Positions 42,336 to 51,511 of a stretch of DNA of 64,000 nt are shown here, in pieces. A program made the translations under genes and the position numbers. The stretch spans positions 109,570 to 173,569 of the forward strand of contig NZ_FWWU01000001.1 in NCBI RefSeq assembly GCF_900176165.1, in the 5' to 3' direction. Origin of the DNA: Deinococcus hopiensis KR-140. Lineage in GTDB: Bacteria > Deinococcota > Deinococci > Deinococcales > Deinococcaceae. Position 1 is the first letter of the stretch, and every line of letters begins with the position of its first letter. The notes beneath the pieces are model-generated. The model did not search any database. It was not told the origin of the DNA and saw only the letters and a program-made list of their open reading frames with translations.

Positions 42336-42933
42336 CAGCTCAAGGAGATTAGTGGTCTATTGGGGAAGTAAGTTGGGAGATAAGTTCCCCTCCGCACCGT
42401 AGAGAGTGAAGTCCCAACGCGAAGCCAAAAGGACCCCTTCAATTCAACTCCCGAAGTACCTCTCCATCGGACCATTAGCTGTACTTCGGGGAAATTCAGA
42501 GGAGTATGCATTTGCTGTTTGGCACCGCATTTATGGGCCCGTGCACTGTTGAAACCACTTCGTGCTGTGGGACAGAGAAGGGAAGGAGCGACCGCCCTTC
42601 AATCTGGCGGAGGAATGGGAGTACGGTCCCACTCGTGAAGCCCAGAGCCAGAGGTTCAATGCGGCACCGTTTGTGCCATAAATTCTCCGTGATGCACTGA
42701 GGTTCTATCTGTGAATTTTTGAACAGAAAGTTAACACAGTTAACCAAATGACGTCTAAAAGTCGTCGGTGCCACAAACTTCTCGACTTCTTGACGCCTAT
42801 ACCGGGCAAAAGTCATCTTTTCGAGCCTAAAGGCCTCTTGACTTTTCATAACCTTGCCCCTTACTCTCGGATTAGTTAAAAGAGTTTAACTAACATATTC
42901 TGCGGATGGACCCTGAGTAGTGCGTCGGTGGAG

Positions 42934-43089
42934 TCATAGCGGAGGACTTTTAAACAGATTCAACATGGCGGCCCAGCGACTTGCACCAGGCGATTGCGGT
43001 TCGGGTGTAGCGGTGGTGGAAGCCAGGGAGTTCCTCTCGGCCTGTAGCCCCAGTTGCTCTCGAAGCGTTGCATGCTCCATAGCACTCAT
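42934..43089 (-). CDS. Possible 51-residue protein
   Basis: The frame begins MSAMEHATLREQLGLQAERN, continues with a Thr/Pro/Ser-rich stretch and ends SRWAAMLNLFKSPPL. An AGGAAC lies directly before the ATG. It looks like a short real peptide or the start of a truncated gene. No family recognised. Confidence 0.3.
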   Translation of the reverse strand: MSAMEHATLREQLGLQAERNSLASTTATPEPQSPGASRWAAMLNLFKSPPL

Positions 43090-43249
43090 GTTCCTATGGA
43101 AGCACAGCTCAAGTACGTAAATAGCAGAATTCATATGTCCGGGCAGTACGGTCCTCGTCCTCAGTCAGCCGCGCCGTCCCTTCTACTTCATACGCAGCCC
43201 ATTCAGCGTCCCCCCATTCCCCCGCACAGTGCGCGGCAGGAGGTGCTTC

Positions 43250-43576
43250 ATGATGACCTTGCTCTGGATGACCCTGCTCGTGGCAGCGTTCGTAAACGGA
43301 CTCGCCGAACAGCTTCCCCGCCTCGCGTGGCTGCAGCCCAACACCCTGACGCTGCACTTGACCATGGTGTGCGCGCTCTTGCTACTTACCTTCGCGCAGG
43401 ACTTGATGAATGCCGTGGACGGCTGGGTCATCTTGGGCCACGCGTACCGGATCGTAGAGGTAGGTGTGTGCTCCTGGTGTGTGCTTCCCGGCGTGCTCGC
43501 CCTCGTGATGGGATGGGTGGAGGAAGCGCGAGGGAACACGAAGCAGAACACTGTGCCGGTGACCGGCCAGGGGTGA
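43250..43576 (+). CDS. Small membrane protein, unknown family
   Basis: This is a 108-residue protein with hydrophobic stretches at about 1-20 (MTLLWMTLLVAAFVNGLAEQ), 35-52 (LHLTMVCALLLLTFAQDL) and 68-90 (VEVGVCSWCVLPGVLALVMG), and a polar tail. An AGGAGG with correct spacing precedes the ATG at 43250, so I discard the upstream start at 43229. The charged loop LMNAVDGWVILGHAYR separates the last two helices. Function unknown and neighbours give no hint. Confidence 0.6.
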   Translation: MMTLLWMTLLVAAFVNGLAEQLPRLAWLQPNTLTLHLTMVCALLLLTFAQDLMNAVDGWVILGHAYRIVEVGVCSWCVLPGVLALVMGWVEEARGNTKQNTVPVTGQG

Positions 43577-43985
43577 ACACACGTCCACGATTACGGTGGT
43601 GAGTTCTGGGAACCCCTCGAGGAATTCGTTTAAGGAGCAAATCTCCTTCCGCTGTTGGCTTCGTCCGGCTCAGCTTCAGTGTCCAAGGGCACAGGGGAGC
43701 AAAGCGTAGATGTTGCGGCATACATTCGCCGCATTGAGGCCAAACAAGATGCCTGGTGGCTCACTGGACATAGGTGAGCGGTCTCCCGAGCTCAAGGGTG
43801 TCGAGAGGAACTTCGACCAGGTCAGGTTTCTGTTCTCTCATCTTTCAGGGGTCTGAATGCCGACACCCGTGGCAAGTGAGTCACCAGTACAGCATTTTTC
43901 AAATTGGCGTCGTTGGCTATGAGCCGCCCTCTCCGGTACACCGTGCAGTTGAGCGCTGAGCAGGAACAATTCAAGGAGTTGCTGT
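43577..43985. other. Intergenic stretch before the RiPP-like peptide
   Basis: I see no convincing gene here. The last bases hold the Shine-Dalgarno AAGGAG (43973-43978) of the peptide gene at 43986. A 61-codon frame at 43774-43959 lacks a ribosome site and protein-like composition. Confidence 0.4.
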
Positions 43986-44159
43986 ATGACCAACGATCCA
44001 AAACTTGCCTCCCCTGATCTGTCTCTCAGTCTCCCTCCCTACGAAGCGCCCCGCTTGAGCGTCCTGGGAGCCTGGGAGGCCGTCACGCTCGCTCAAAGTG
44101 TCAGCCTCACCGGCCTCGGCCTTCCCAATCCCATTAAAAGCAGCGCGGGAACCTGGTAA
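43986..44159 (+). CDS. RiPP leader-like peptide (YxxPxLxxxG motif)
   Basis: This is a 57-residue peptide. The ATG follows AAGGAG with 7-base spacing. Residues 19-28 read YEAPRLSVLG and are followed by AWEAVTLAQ. This fits the YxxPxLxxxGxxxxxT leader signature by which lasso-peptide and related RiPP precursors are bound by PqqD-like recognition domains. The presumed core, SVSLTGLGLPNPIKSSAGTW, lacks the Gly1 plus Asp/Glu7-9 pattern of a true lasso. No cyclase, protease or PqqD-like gene is in the window. The stop overlaps the ATG of the xylanase lipoprotein gene (TAATG), so the two are probably co-translated. Function open. Confidence 0.55.
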   Translation: MTNDPKLASPDLSLSLPPYEAPRLSVLGAWEAVTLAQSVSLTGLGLPNPIKSSAGTW

Positions 44160-46192
44160 TGCACAGGCAAGGTTTAGCAACCATGGGGCTGTCACTGCTG
44201 CTCTCTGCCTGTACCCCTCCTCAAACCCCCGTGGCTCTGCCATACCCACCTTCCTCCACCACTCCGACAACTCCCCGCTCACTCGGCCGGGTCGAGGTGA
44301 GCTTTACGGGTCTTGGTACTCAGGTGTACGCCTCGAACGTCCGCAGTCTGGACAGCAACATAAACGGTCAAGCCCTCACTAAAGTGGCACAGGGACTGCA
44401 ACTTAAGTTCAACAGCAAAGGCAGCTTCGATGTTGGCACTGCAGGAAGTGGGACGCGTTACCTCTACGCTACGTATAACGTGCGTAACGCTGGAATGGAC
44501 GGCGTCCCCTCACCTGTCGCCCGCAGCAATCTCACCTTTGTGGCGGTGGACGCGAGCAGCCCGGAAACGATTAGCGGTACGGCTGTCCGCAACTTCAAAC
44601 GCTTCGACGGGTCGGGTGCGGACGTTACCCTGGCTCCAAAACTTATTCCCACTGTGGGGATGACCCTGATCAACGGCATCCCAACGGTAAACGCCTCACA
44701 GGCAGACTTCCAGGCATTGACGACGGCCGAAGCGAGTGGAATCGGGCAGCCAGCAGGTGTACGGGATGTCTTCCAGTACGGCTTTGTGGTCCGCAACCGC
44801 ACGGGCAGTGGCCGCACATTAAGCGCCAATCCAGGTGTGGATCAGTACGATGGCCTCGTCACGTTCGCGGTGAGGCTGCCTTTGCAAGCAAATCCCATCA
44901 ACGACCCCTATAGCTTCTCGCTGGTCTTTGAAGTTGTCGAGGACTCAGCCAATCGTGTGACACGGGTGCCGGAGGAGACGGTCAGTCAAGCGCAAAGCCG
45001 CGCCACAGCCCTGGGCGCCAGTCTGGTGGACGGCACGACCATCTGCCGCGTTCGTGTGGCAGGGCCGGTGACGTCTCCCATCACCACCCTCTATGACCTG
45101 GGTGTCACGTCGACCGCCGCAGGAGGGGGAAACGGCTGCTACGACGCGGGCGTCGCCAGCCTGCGCGCACTCGCTACGTTCCCCATCGGCGTTGGCGTCG
45201 ACGGCGGCTACGAAGCCCACAGCCTACCGAGCACGCCGGCGGAACAGAAGATCGTCGAAAAGCACTTCAGCCAGGTCACGCCGGGCAACATCATGAAGAT
45301 GAGCTACCTGCACCCGAACCAGAACACCTATGACTTCGCGCAGGCGGACGAACTGGTGAACTACGCGGCAGCGCACGGCATCGGCGTGCATGCGCACACG
45401 CTGATCTGGCATTCGGACTACCAGGTGCCCGCGTTCATGAAGAGCTTCAGCGGCGACAAGGCGGCCTTCCTGGCGATGCTGGACGATCATGTGAAGAACA
45501 TCGCGTCGCACTACGCCGGCCGCGTGCAGAGCTGGGACGTCGTCAACGAGGCGCTGAACGACGGCGGCGGCTACCGCCAGTCGCTGTTCTACCAGCACGC
45601 GGGCCCCGACTACATCGAACGTGCGTTCAGCGCGGCGCGTGCGGCCGATCCGGACGCGCTTCTCTACTACAACGACTACAACATGGAGTCCGATGCGAAC
45701 AAGCTCGCTTCGCTGACCACGATGCTCGACGGCTTCAAGGCACGCGGCGTGCCCATCGACGGCGTGGGCTTCCAGATGCACGTGTCTATGGACTACCCAT
45801 CGGTGAATCAGATCGAAGCGTCGCTGAAGCAGGTCGTAGACCGCGGCCTGAAGGTCAAGATCTCGGAACTCGACATCCCGATCAACAACCCGTACGGCAG
45901 CGCCTACCAGTCCGGCGACATCAAGACGGCGTACACACTGGACCTGGGTCTGGCGCAGAAGAAGCGCTATTGCGAGGTGGTGAAGGCCTACATGGATACC
46001 GTGCCCGCCAGCCAACGCGGCGGCCTTGTGGTGTGGGGCGTGAGCGATCCGAACAGCTGGTTGATTCCGTTTCTGTTCAATAACCGGCACGACGACTGGC
46101 CACTGATGTTCGACGGCAGGTACCACGACAAGCCGGCGCTACGCGGTGTGGCGGATGCGTTGACCGGGCAGGCTTGCACGACCAGCTGGTAA
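44159..46192 (+). CDS. Lipoprotein with C-terminal GH10 endo-xylanase domain
   Basis: This is a 677-residue protein. LSLLLSACTPP gives a lipobox with Cys18. Residues 40-335 form a beta-rich domain found in Deinococcus-like surface proteins and not recognised further. Residues 340-677 are a glycoside hydrolase 10 xylanase: HAHTLIWHSDYQVPAF, WDVVNEAL (acid/base Glu, near 464) and ISELDIPI (nucleophile Glu, near 570), with WGVSDPNSWL near the end. It would cut beta-1,4-xylan at the cell surface. Codon use shifts near 45180 to a GCG/CTG/TCG-rich style different from the first half, as if the catalytic part was acquired from another lineage. The start overlaps the RiPP-like peptide stop. Confidence 0.88.
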   Translation: MHRQGLATMGLSLLLSACTPPQTPVALPYPPSSTTPTTPRSLGRVEVSFTGLGTQVYASNVRSLDSNINGQALTKVAQGLQLKFNSKGSFDVGTAGSGTRYLYATYNVRNAGMDGVPSPVARSNLTFVAVDASSPETISGTAVRNFKRFDGSGADVTLAPKLIPTVGMTLINGIPTVNASQADFQALTTAEASGIGQPAGVRDVFQYGFVVRNRTGSGRTLSANPGVDQYDGLVTFAVRLPLQANPINDPYSFSLVFEVVEDSANRVTRVPEETVSQAQSRATALGASLVDGTTICRVRVAGPVTSPITTLYDLGVTSTAAGGGNGCYDAGVASLRALATFPIGVGVDGGYEAHSLPSTPAEQKIVEKHFSQVTPGNIMKMSYLHPNQNTYDFAQADELVNYAAAHGIGVHAHTLIWHSDYQVPAFMKSFSGDKAAFLAMLDDHVKNIASHYAGRVQSWDVVNEALNDGGGYRQSLFYQHAGPDYIERAFSAARAADPDALLYYNDYNMESDANKLASLTTMLDGFKARGVPIDGVGFQMHVSMDYPSVNQIEASLKQVVDRGLKVKISELDIPINNPYGSAYQSGDIKTAYTLDLGLAQKKRYCEVVKAYMDTVPASQRGGLVVWGVSDPNSWLIPFLFNNRHDDWPLMFDGRYHDKPALRGVADALTGQACTTSW

Positions 46193-46448
46193 TCGTCTTC
46201 TCCGTCACTGCCGGAGCGACGTCCCAGCGCGAGATCGGAATCCTGCCCTCGGCCTCGCGCAGCAGGCGCACCAGCACTGCTGGTCAGCGTCGCGTTGAAG
46301 CGGTGCCGCATATGCCTCTTAACGCACTGTCCAGGCTGTCCTTATGGCTACCGCTCCCTTTTCCAGCGGAGGTGGACGCCCGGGGCGTAAAGACTCTCCC
46401 AACAGTTCCCCGGTCCTCGGATCAAACCGTAACGCCTGCCCATTACTG
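46193..46448. other. Short stretch after the xylanase gene, no gene seen
   Basis: No open frame here has a ribosome site or protein-like composition. The first 100 bases keep the GC-rich style of the xylanase domain and may have come with it. Confidence 0.4.
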
Positions 46449-46915
46449 TCACACTCCATACCCGGTCCCGCGCCGAGTGAGCAGCCCGACCCCTAGACGC
46501 GCAATACGCTCCTCAAACACTACCGCGTCCACCTGTTTCCCTTTCAAAGCCTGCATCAAGGGCACGGCCAATCGAACCTGATTCGCCGCCCGCTCCACCC
46601 GGGTCAGCACAGCCGGATCCAACTGCACACGCTTCCCGGTCACGGACCACAGCAAGGTCAGTGAGCCCTGCGCTCACTCCTGTAACGCTGGACGGGGTTC
46701 CTTCACCAAGGCCTCCAAGCGTTCCCACAACGGGGAGACCTGCAGCGCATTCGGGCCATTGAACAGCGCGAGGGGGTGGGCATCCTCCAAGAGCACCGTC
46801 CGCGTTGCCTCGCGAATCCGCTGCGCGTGCGCCGCCAGTTGCTCCAGCGACACCACGGGAGGCGGTCGTCGAGCACCCTTTGGGGCGGTTGCAGCACCAG
46901 CTCTTGACGAAGCAC
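46449..46915 (-). pseudogene. Decayed helical protein gene
   Basis: On the minus strand the segments LRQELVLQPPQRVLDDRL (one frame), VSLEQLAAHAQRIREATRTV with LLEDAHPLALFNGPN (second frame), then an in-frame TGA at 46674, and LLWSVTGKRVQLDPAVLTRV with GKQVDAVVFEERIARLGVG follow one another. Read together they form one helical protein broken by one frameshift and one nonsense codon. Its original family is not recognised. About 750 bases between it and the arabinofuranosidase hold no clear gene. Confidence 0.5.
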
Positions 46916-47443
46916 CGCAGGAGCGGCACGGTCAGAGTCAGAAGGCCGCGGTGCGGGTGAGCTTGGAACGCGTGTACAGCGGGTAGACGGGCACTCGGGT
47001 GGTCATCGGCTGGGTCTTTTCGAGAGGGACTTGATGTGTCGATCGTGGAAGCGCCCGTAGACAGCGAGAGAAGCAAGGGCGAAGTCCCCACCCCGATGAC
47101 CACTGCAACCAAGGCGACGGGGAACAGGGCAGGGGAGAAGGTCTTCGAAGGCCCCGGTCAATCTGACGTGAGGTACGGCACACCCTTTGCCGACACGAGC
47201 CCTCCAAGCTCGCCGAACGGTTGAGGCCCGACCACAAACCTCTTTGTCATACCCCCGAGAGCATGCCTGCAAGATGCCAGGGAGCGCAACTGCTCACCCG
47301 CTTGGCTACTGAAGTCAAATAGGCACCCAAAGACGCTCAGGACAGTGGAAGTGGCCTTGTAGGGGTGTCGTGATCTCCTTCACCACAATCCCGCGAAGGT
47401 GCATTCCCTACTCGCGGTACAAAGTCTTTTTACGACTTCAGAC

Positions 47444-47484
47444 CCAAGTTTGAACTTGGGAGCTGACTGCCTACAGCCTACGAT
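47444..47484 (+). promoter_or_regulatory. Promoter of the GH51 gene with palindromic operator
   Basis: CCAAGTTTGAACTTGG (47444-47459) is a perfect palindrome with 7-base arms. It overlaps a -35 TTGGGA (47456-47461), followed by a 17-base spacer and TACGAT (47479-47484). The same arrangement occurs at 51287-51325. A repressor bound here would block the promoter. The leader to the ATG is about 180 bases. Confidence 0.65.
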
Positions 47485-47669
47485 GTTGGGCGAACCCATC
47501 TTGAATTTTGCCAGCCATAAGCTGGCACGGCGTGGTCTTGCGCTGCCAGGCCTCATACATAGCCCAACCTTCTTGTTATTCCCGGAGGTTTTATCTATTT
47601 CACCCAGTAAGGGTTCATTGTCACGGCTCGGTTACCCCGCCCCCATCTCAAGGAAGGTCGCCAGAAACC

Positions 47670-50636
47670 ATGCTAAAACTTAACACTCCATTCATACTAC
47701 TCCTCACCGCTACCCTTGCTTTAACAGCATGTAGCGCCTCACAACTCGACTCGAACGCGCCTACTACCGAGAACCACGGTGGAGTTCAAACAAGGTCTAT
47801 TTCTAATACAGCATCCCCACTTACTACTGTAACTTCACAGGCTATAAACAATGGGTTAAACATTGATTTGTCGCGACCAGGACCAGCGATCAGCCGCCAT
47901 CTGTGGGGCCAATTTTTTGAGGATATTAACCAGGCTGCTGACGGGGGCTTGTATGCAGAGTTGGTCAAAAACCGGGCATTCAATGAGAATTCCACTTCTA
48001 TCCCCGGTTGGAGTACGCTCGCGCAGAATGCCACTGGGAGCGTCTCATTGGACGCTACACAACATGCTGGCGCCATGGCCAGGTCCTTGCGAATGGACGT
48101 CAGTAATGTCAATGCTGGCGGTTCGTTCGGTGTGGTCAATGGTGGCTATTTTGGGCTGAAAGTTGTGAATGGCACGACATACACTGCCACTGTCTGGGCA
48201 AAGTCCACGACCAACAGCACCCTTGAAGTGCGTCTTGAAGATAGCAGCGGGACAGTGCTGGGACGGGGAACTGTCAATGGTGTAAACGGCACTTGGCAGA
48301 AATTTACGTTGCCAATTACGGCCAGCAGTGGCAGTGGTACTGGGAACCGCGTTGTCGTAGCCGCTCAAAGCGCTGGCACAGTCTGGTTGCAGATGGTATC
48401 ACTCTTCCCACCTACCTACAAAGGTCGCCCGAACGGCTTGCGCACCGATCTCGCTGAAAAAGTTGCCGCCTTGAAGCCGGGCCTCTTCCGTTTTCCTGGA
48501 GGCAATTTCATAGAAGCTGCCAACCGAGCTACTCACTGGGATTGGAAAAAAACTGTTGGGGACAACATCGACCGTCCAGGACACTTTAATTCTGCCTGGG
48601 GTTATTTCTCCAGTGATGGACTAGGAATTTATGAATATCTTCAATACGCTGAAGATATCGGGGCCGAGCCCGTATTAGGTATTTACGCAGGACTGCACCT
48701 TGACGGTGGAAACGACATCCTCACTGAATCGGAATTGGCACCTTACGTGCAGGATGCTTTAGATGCACTTGAGTATGCCAATGGGCCTACCACCTCGGTT
48801 TGGGGCGCGAAAAGGGCAGCAGCAGGTCACCCAGCTCCATTCAACTTAAAATATTTGGAGATTGGTAATGAAGACTGGTTGAACAACGGTGCTTCATCTT
48901 ACGTCCAATACCGCTACCGTGTATTCCACGACGCTATTAAGGCGCGTTACCCGAATGTGAAATTGATCGCCACTGTCCGCGACAGCATGAACCGCACTCC
49001 AGATATTATTGATGATCATTACTACCTGCCCACGCAAACCATGTTGGACTTTTCACATAACTATGACAACTATCCTCGAACAAATACCAAAATATTTGTT
49101 GGAGAATACGCCTCGTTGGGCGGTACGGAACCGAACAGAAGCGCTAGTCTGGCCGGCGCTATTGGCGAAGCGGGATTCATGACAGGTCTGGAGCGCAACT
49201 CGGACGTAGTTTGGGGATCAGCTTATGCGCCTCTGTTTCAGCATTTGAATAACACGCAGTGGGAACCGGACATGATCCAGTTTAATGCTGAAACATCATA
49301 CGTTTCACCTAACTATTACGTCCAGCAGATGTTTTCCAGTAATACTGGCACTGAAGTGGTTCCTGCTAGCTTTACCAGTGATGTGCAGAACGTTTTCCAG
49401 TCCAGTAGCTTAAATCGACAAACTGGAAAATTATTTGTGAAGGTCGTCAATAACAATACGGTGTCTAAAACGCTTACTCTGGACTTATCAAGTGCAGCTG
49501 CTGTTCAGGCATCTGGAAGCAGCATAGTTCTCTCCTCAACCAATCGTGCGGCAACTAACACCCTTAGTCAACCAAATGCCATCGCTCCAATTGCTGGTTC
49601 CTTTACGGCCAGCAAGACTTTTAATTACACCTTCCCGGCAAATTCGGTCACGGTACTTACTATGAATGTTACTCCAGGACAGATTAAACTTCCCCTGGGC
49701 GAGACCCATTCCCTTAAGGCCTTGACATCCAACCTTTCTGGTAACTGGTACGTTCGTCATCAAAATCAGATCGGGATCATCTCTGCCCTCGATAAAACCT
49801 CCAGTCTGCTGGACAAGAAGGAGGCTACGTTTAAACTGGTGGCAGGTCTCTCTGATGCCAACTGTGTATCCTTTGAGGCTTTCAATCACCCCGGCCAGTA
49901 TTTGCGACACTTTAATTACCGTATTAGACTCGACGCTAACGACAACAGCCAGCTCTTCAAGGACGACGCCACTTTCTGTCCAGAAGGAGGTAAAATCGGA
50001 AGAGGTCTGTCATTCCGGGCTAAAAATCTTGATGGATACTATCTGAGACATTACGACTTCGCACTCTATATGGCGAAAAATGGTGGAGCCAGCAGCTGGG
50101 ATACTCCTAATCTTTTTGAAGAGGATACCTCCTTTGACCTAACTGCCCCGCTGCACCGCAGTTTGGTAGATGTTCCTACGGGCTTGAGTTCTTTGAAGGC
50201 CGCTACTCCAGGACTCAGCAATTATTTTCTACGGCATCGGAACAACCTGGGCTGGGTAGAGTCGATTACGAATAGTAGTGCTCCGACAGACAGGCAAGAT
50301 GCTACGTTCAAAGTGGTGCAAGGGCTAGCGGACAACAGTTGCGTGTCTTTTGAATCCAGAAACTTCCCAGGTCAATACCTACGACACTATGACTTTAGAC
50401 TGCGCCTGGAGACTAGCAACAATTCTGCTACCTTCGATGATGATGCCACCTTCTGCGCTGTGCCTGGGCTCTCAGGAAACGGTCTTTCGTTTCAGTCATT
50501 CAATTTTCCTGCCTACTACCTGCGTCACTATAACACTGAAGCGTGGATCGCTGAAAAAGGCAACGGAGCTGCTGGGACCACTGCCCTATTTAACGAAGAT
50601 GCCAGCTTTACTATAGAAGCTCCACTGGCTCCTTAA
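47670..50636 (+). CDS. GH51 alpha-L-arabinofuranosidase lipoprotein with two AbfB (CBM42) domains
   Basis: This is a 988-residue protein. The signal LLLTATLALTAC gives lipid Cys21. The catalytic part (about 70-660) starts HLWGQFFEDINQAADGGLYA, contains an embedded beta-sandwich (YTATVWAKSTTNSTLEVRL), then LFRFPGGNFIEAANR, the acid/base motif YLEIGNED and the nucleophile segment FVGEYASLGG of GH51. Two AbfB arabinose-binding domains follow (about 678-820 and 830-988), each with SFEAFNHPGQYLRH/SFESRNFPGQYLRH-like repeats and DDATFC. It removes arabinose side chains from xylan or arabinan. The gene is strikingly AT-richer than its neighbours. A leader shared with the next lipoprotein gene suggests common regulation. 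Confidence 0.9.
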   Translation: MLKLNTPFILLLTATLALTACSASQLDSNAPTTENHGGVQTRSISNTASPLTTVTSQAINNGLNIDLSRPGPAISRHLWGQFFEDINQAADGGLYAELVKNRAFNENSTSIPGWSTLAQNATGSVSLDATQHAGAMARSLRMDVSNVNAGGSFGVVNGGYFGLKVVNGTTYTATVWAKSTTNSTLEVRLEDSSGTVLGRGTVNGVNGTWQKFTLPITASSGSGTGNRVVVAAQSAGTVWLQMVSLFPPTYKGRPNGLRTDLAEKVAALKPGLFRFPGGNFIEAANRATHWDWKKTVGDNIDRPGHFNSAWGYFSSDGLGIYEYLQYAEDIGAEPVLGIYAGLHLDGGNDILTESELAPYVQDALDALEYANGPTTSVWGAKRAAAGHPAPFNLKYLEIGNEDWLNNGASSYVQYRYRVFHDAIKARYPNVKLIATVRDSMNRTPDIIDDHYYLPTQTMLDFSHNYDNYPRTNTKIFVGEYASLGGTEPNRSASLAGAIGEAGFMTGLERNSDVVWGSAYAPLFQHLNNTQWEPDMIQFNAETSYVSPNYYVQQMFSSNTGTEVVPASFTSDVQNVFQSSSLNRQTGKLFVKVVNNNTVSKTLTLDLSSAAAVQASGSSIVLSSTNRAATNTLSQPNAIAPIAGSFTASKTFNYTFPANSVTVLTMNVTPGQIKLPLGETHSLKALTSNLSGNWYVRHQNQIGIISALDKTSSLLDKKEATFKLVAGLSDANCVSFEAFNHPGQYLRHFNYRIRLDANDNSQLFKDDATFCPEGGKIGRGLSFRAKNLDGYYLRHYDFALYMAKNGGASSWDTPNLFEEDTSFDLTAPLHRSLVDVPTGLSSLKAATPGLSNYFLRHRNNLGWVESITNSSAPTDRQDATFKVVQGLADNSCVSFESRNFPGQYLRHYDFRLRLETSNNSATFDDDATFCAVPGLSGNGLSFQSFNFPAYYLRHYNTEAWIAEKGNGAAGTTALFNEDASFTIEAPLAP

Positions 50637-51286
50637 AATATAGTTAGATTCCGCAAGGATGGTAATAACTGGAACGTAATATAATCTAAGCAAAAGAGGC
50701 GGTAGGCAAGCCTTGAAGAGTTTTACAACTTAATCTTTGTGTGGCTGAAGTGGTGTAGTAGGTAGCTTGAGAATTGAGATGCCTACTACACCACTTCTTG
50801 ATAGAGGAGAATTGTCTTAGGTTGGCTGTTTTATCCTGGGATTGTGAGCGTTGGAGTTCAAGCATTATTGTAAAGTTTGAGGTTGAACGTCTACCCTATA
50901 ACGGCCCTCTTCCCCCCGCATTCTGAACGCCACACGCGCTTAACGTAATTACTTGTCGCGCTTAGCTCGGCGTTGGTCTGTGTTCATAGATCAGCCCTCA
51001 ACAAGAAGGGGGGAGGTGGCCAGCAGCACTACAGAGAGCAGCAGGAGAGCAATGTAGTGTTTCGCCGCCCCTGGCTGACCCCCTGTACTGTGTAGCGACG
51101 TCCCGCTTCCAAGTTGGTTGTGGAGCACTGGCAAGCGAGACCAACCGTTTAGTGAGATAGAGCGCAATGGAGCAGAGAACCTTCATCGTCGATGCTGGAC
51201 TCCCTGGCTCCTCCTGAATTTTCCCACAGTAAAGTCGGGCAGACAAAAAAGTCTGAGATCCGTAGTCTTTTCACGACTTCAGATCA
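50637..51286. other. Intergenic region with a possible gene fragment
   Basis: The first 350 bases are AT-rich with no gene. On the minus strand at 50998-51246 a frame reads RLYCGKIQEEPGSPASTMKV and LYLTKRLVSLASAPQPTWKR, then loses sense. A neighbouring frame ends ALLLLSVVLLATSPL. This may be a fragment of a transposase or other broken gene; I cannot name it. Confidence 0.35.
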
Positions 51287-51325
51287 AAGTTTGAACTTGG
51301 GAGCTGAATGCCTACAACCTACGAT
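51287..51325 (+). promoter_or_regulatory. Promoter of the large lipoprotein gene with palindromic operator
   Basis: AAGTTTGAACTT (51287-51298) overlaps TTGGGA (51297-51302), a 17-base spacer and TACGAT (51320-51325). About 250 bases from here to the start codon are homologous to the leader of the GH51 gene, including the CGGAGGT(C/T)TTATCTATTT segment and the final AGGAAGG ribosome site. Confidence 0.65.
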
Positions 51326-51511
51326 GTTAGGCGAAACCCATCTTGAATTCTGTCAGCCCTGAGCTGACACAGCGTGGCTTTGTGCCGTCAAGCCACACGT
51401 GTACCCCAACCCTCTCTTTGTCCCCGGAGGTCTTATCTATTTCGTCTATTCAGGGTTCTTCGACACGACTCCGCACTCTCGCCTCAAACTCTAGGAAGGT
51501 CACCAGACACT

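Larger units (their letters stand above)
41926..43249. other. Gene-poor region with hairpins and a large palindrome
   Basis: This 1.3 kb stretch has no clear gene. It holds a hairpin with a T-run (TGACGGT/ACCGTCA, 42190-42214, then CGTATTTTTC). A doubtful 117-codon minus-strand frame lies at 42496-42849. A perfect 9-base-arm palindrome TTAGTTAAA/TTTAACTAA (42872-42893) sits about 25 bases upstream of that frame's ATG. The middle is AT-richer than its surroundings, so it may be a scar of past insertions. Confidence 0.5.

Noticed and set aside
42496..42849. A 117-codon minus-strand frame after the AT-rich palindrome
   Set aside because: No Shine-Dalgarno, no recognisable pattern and mixed composition. 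I describe the palindrome but do not call the gene.
43986..44159. Calling the small peptide a true lasso peptide
   Set aside because: The leader motif fits, but the core lacks the residues needed for the macrolactam ring and no cyclase or protease is nearby, so only a RiPP-like leader is claimed.
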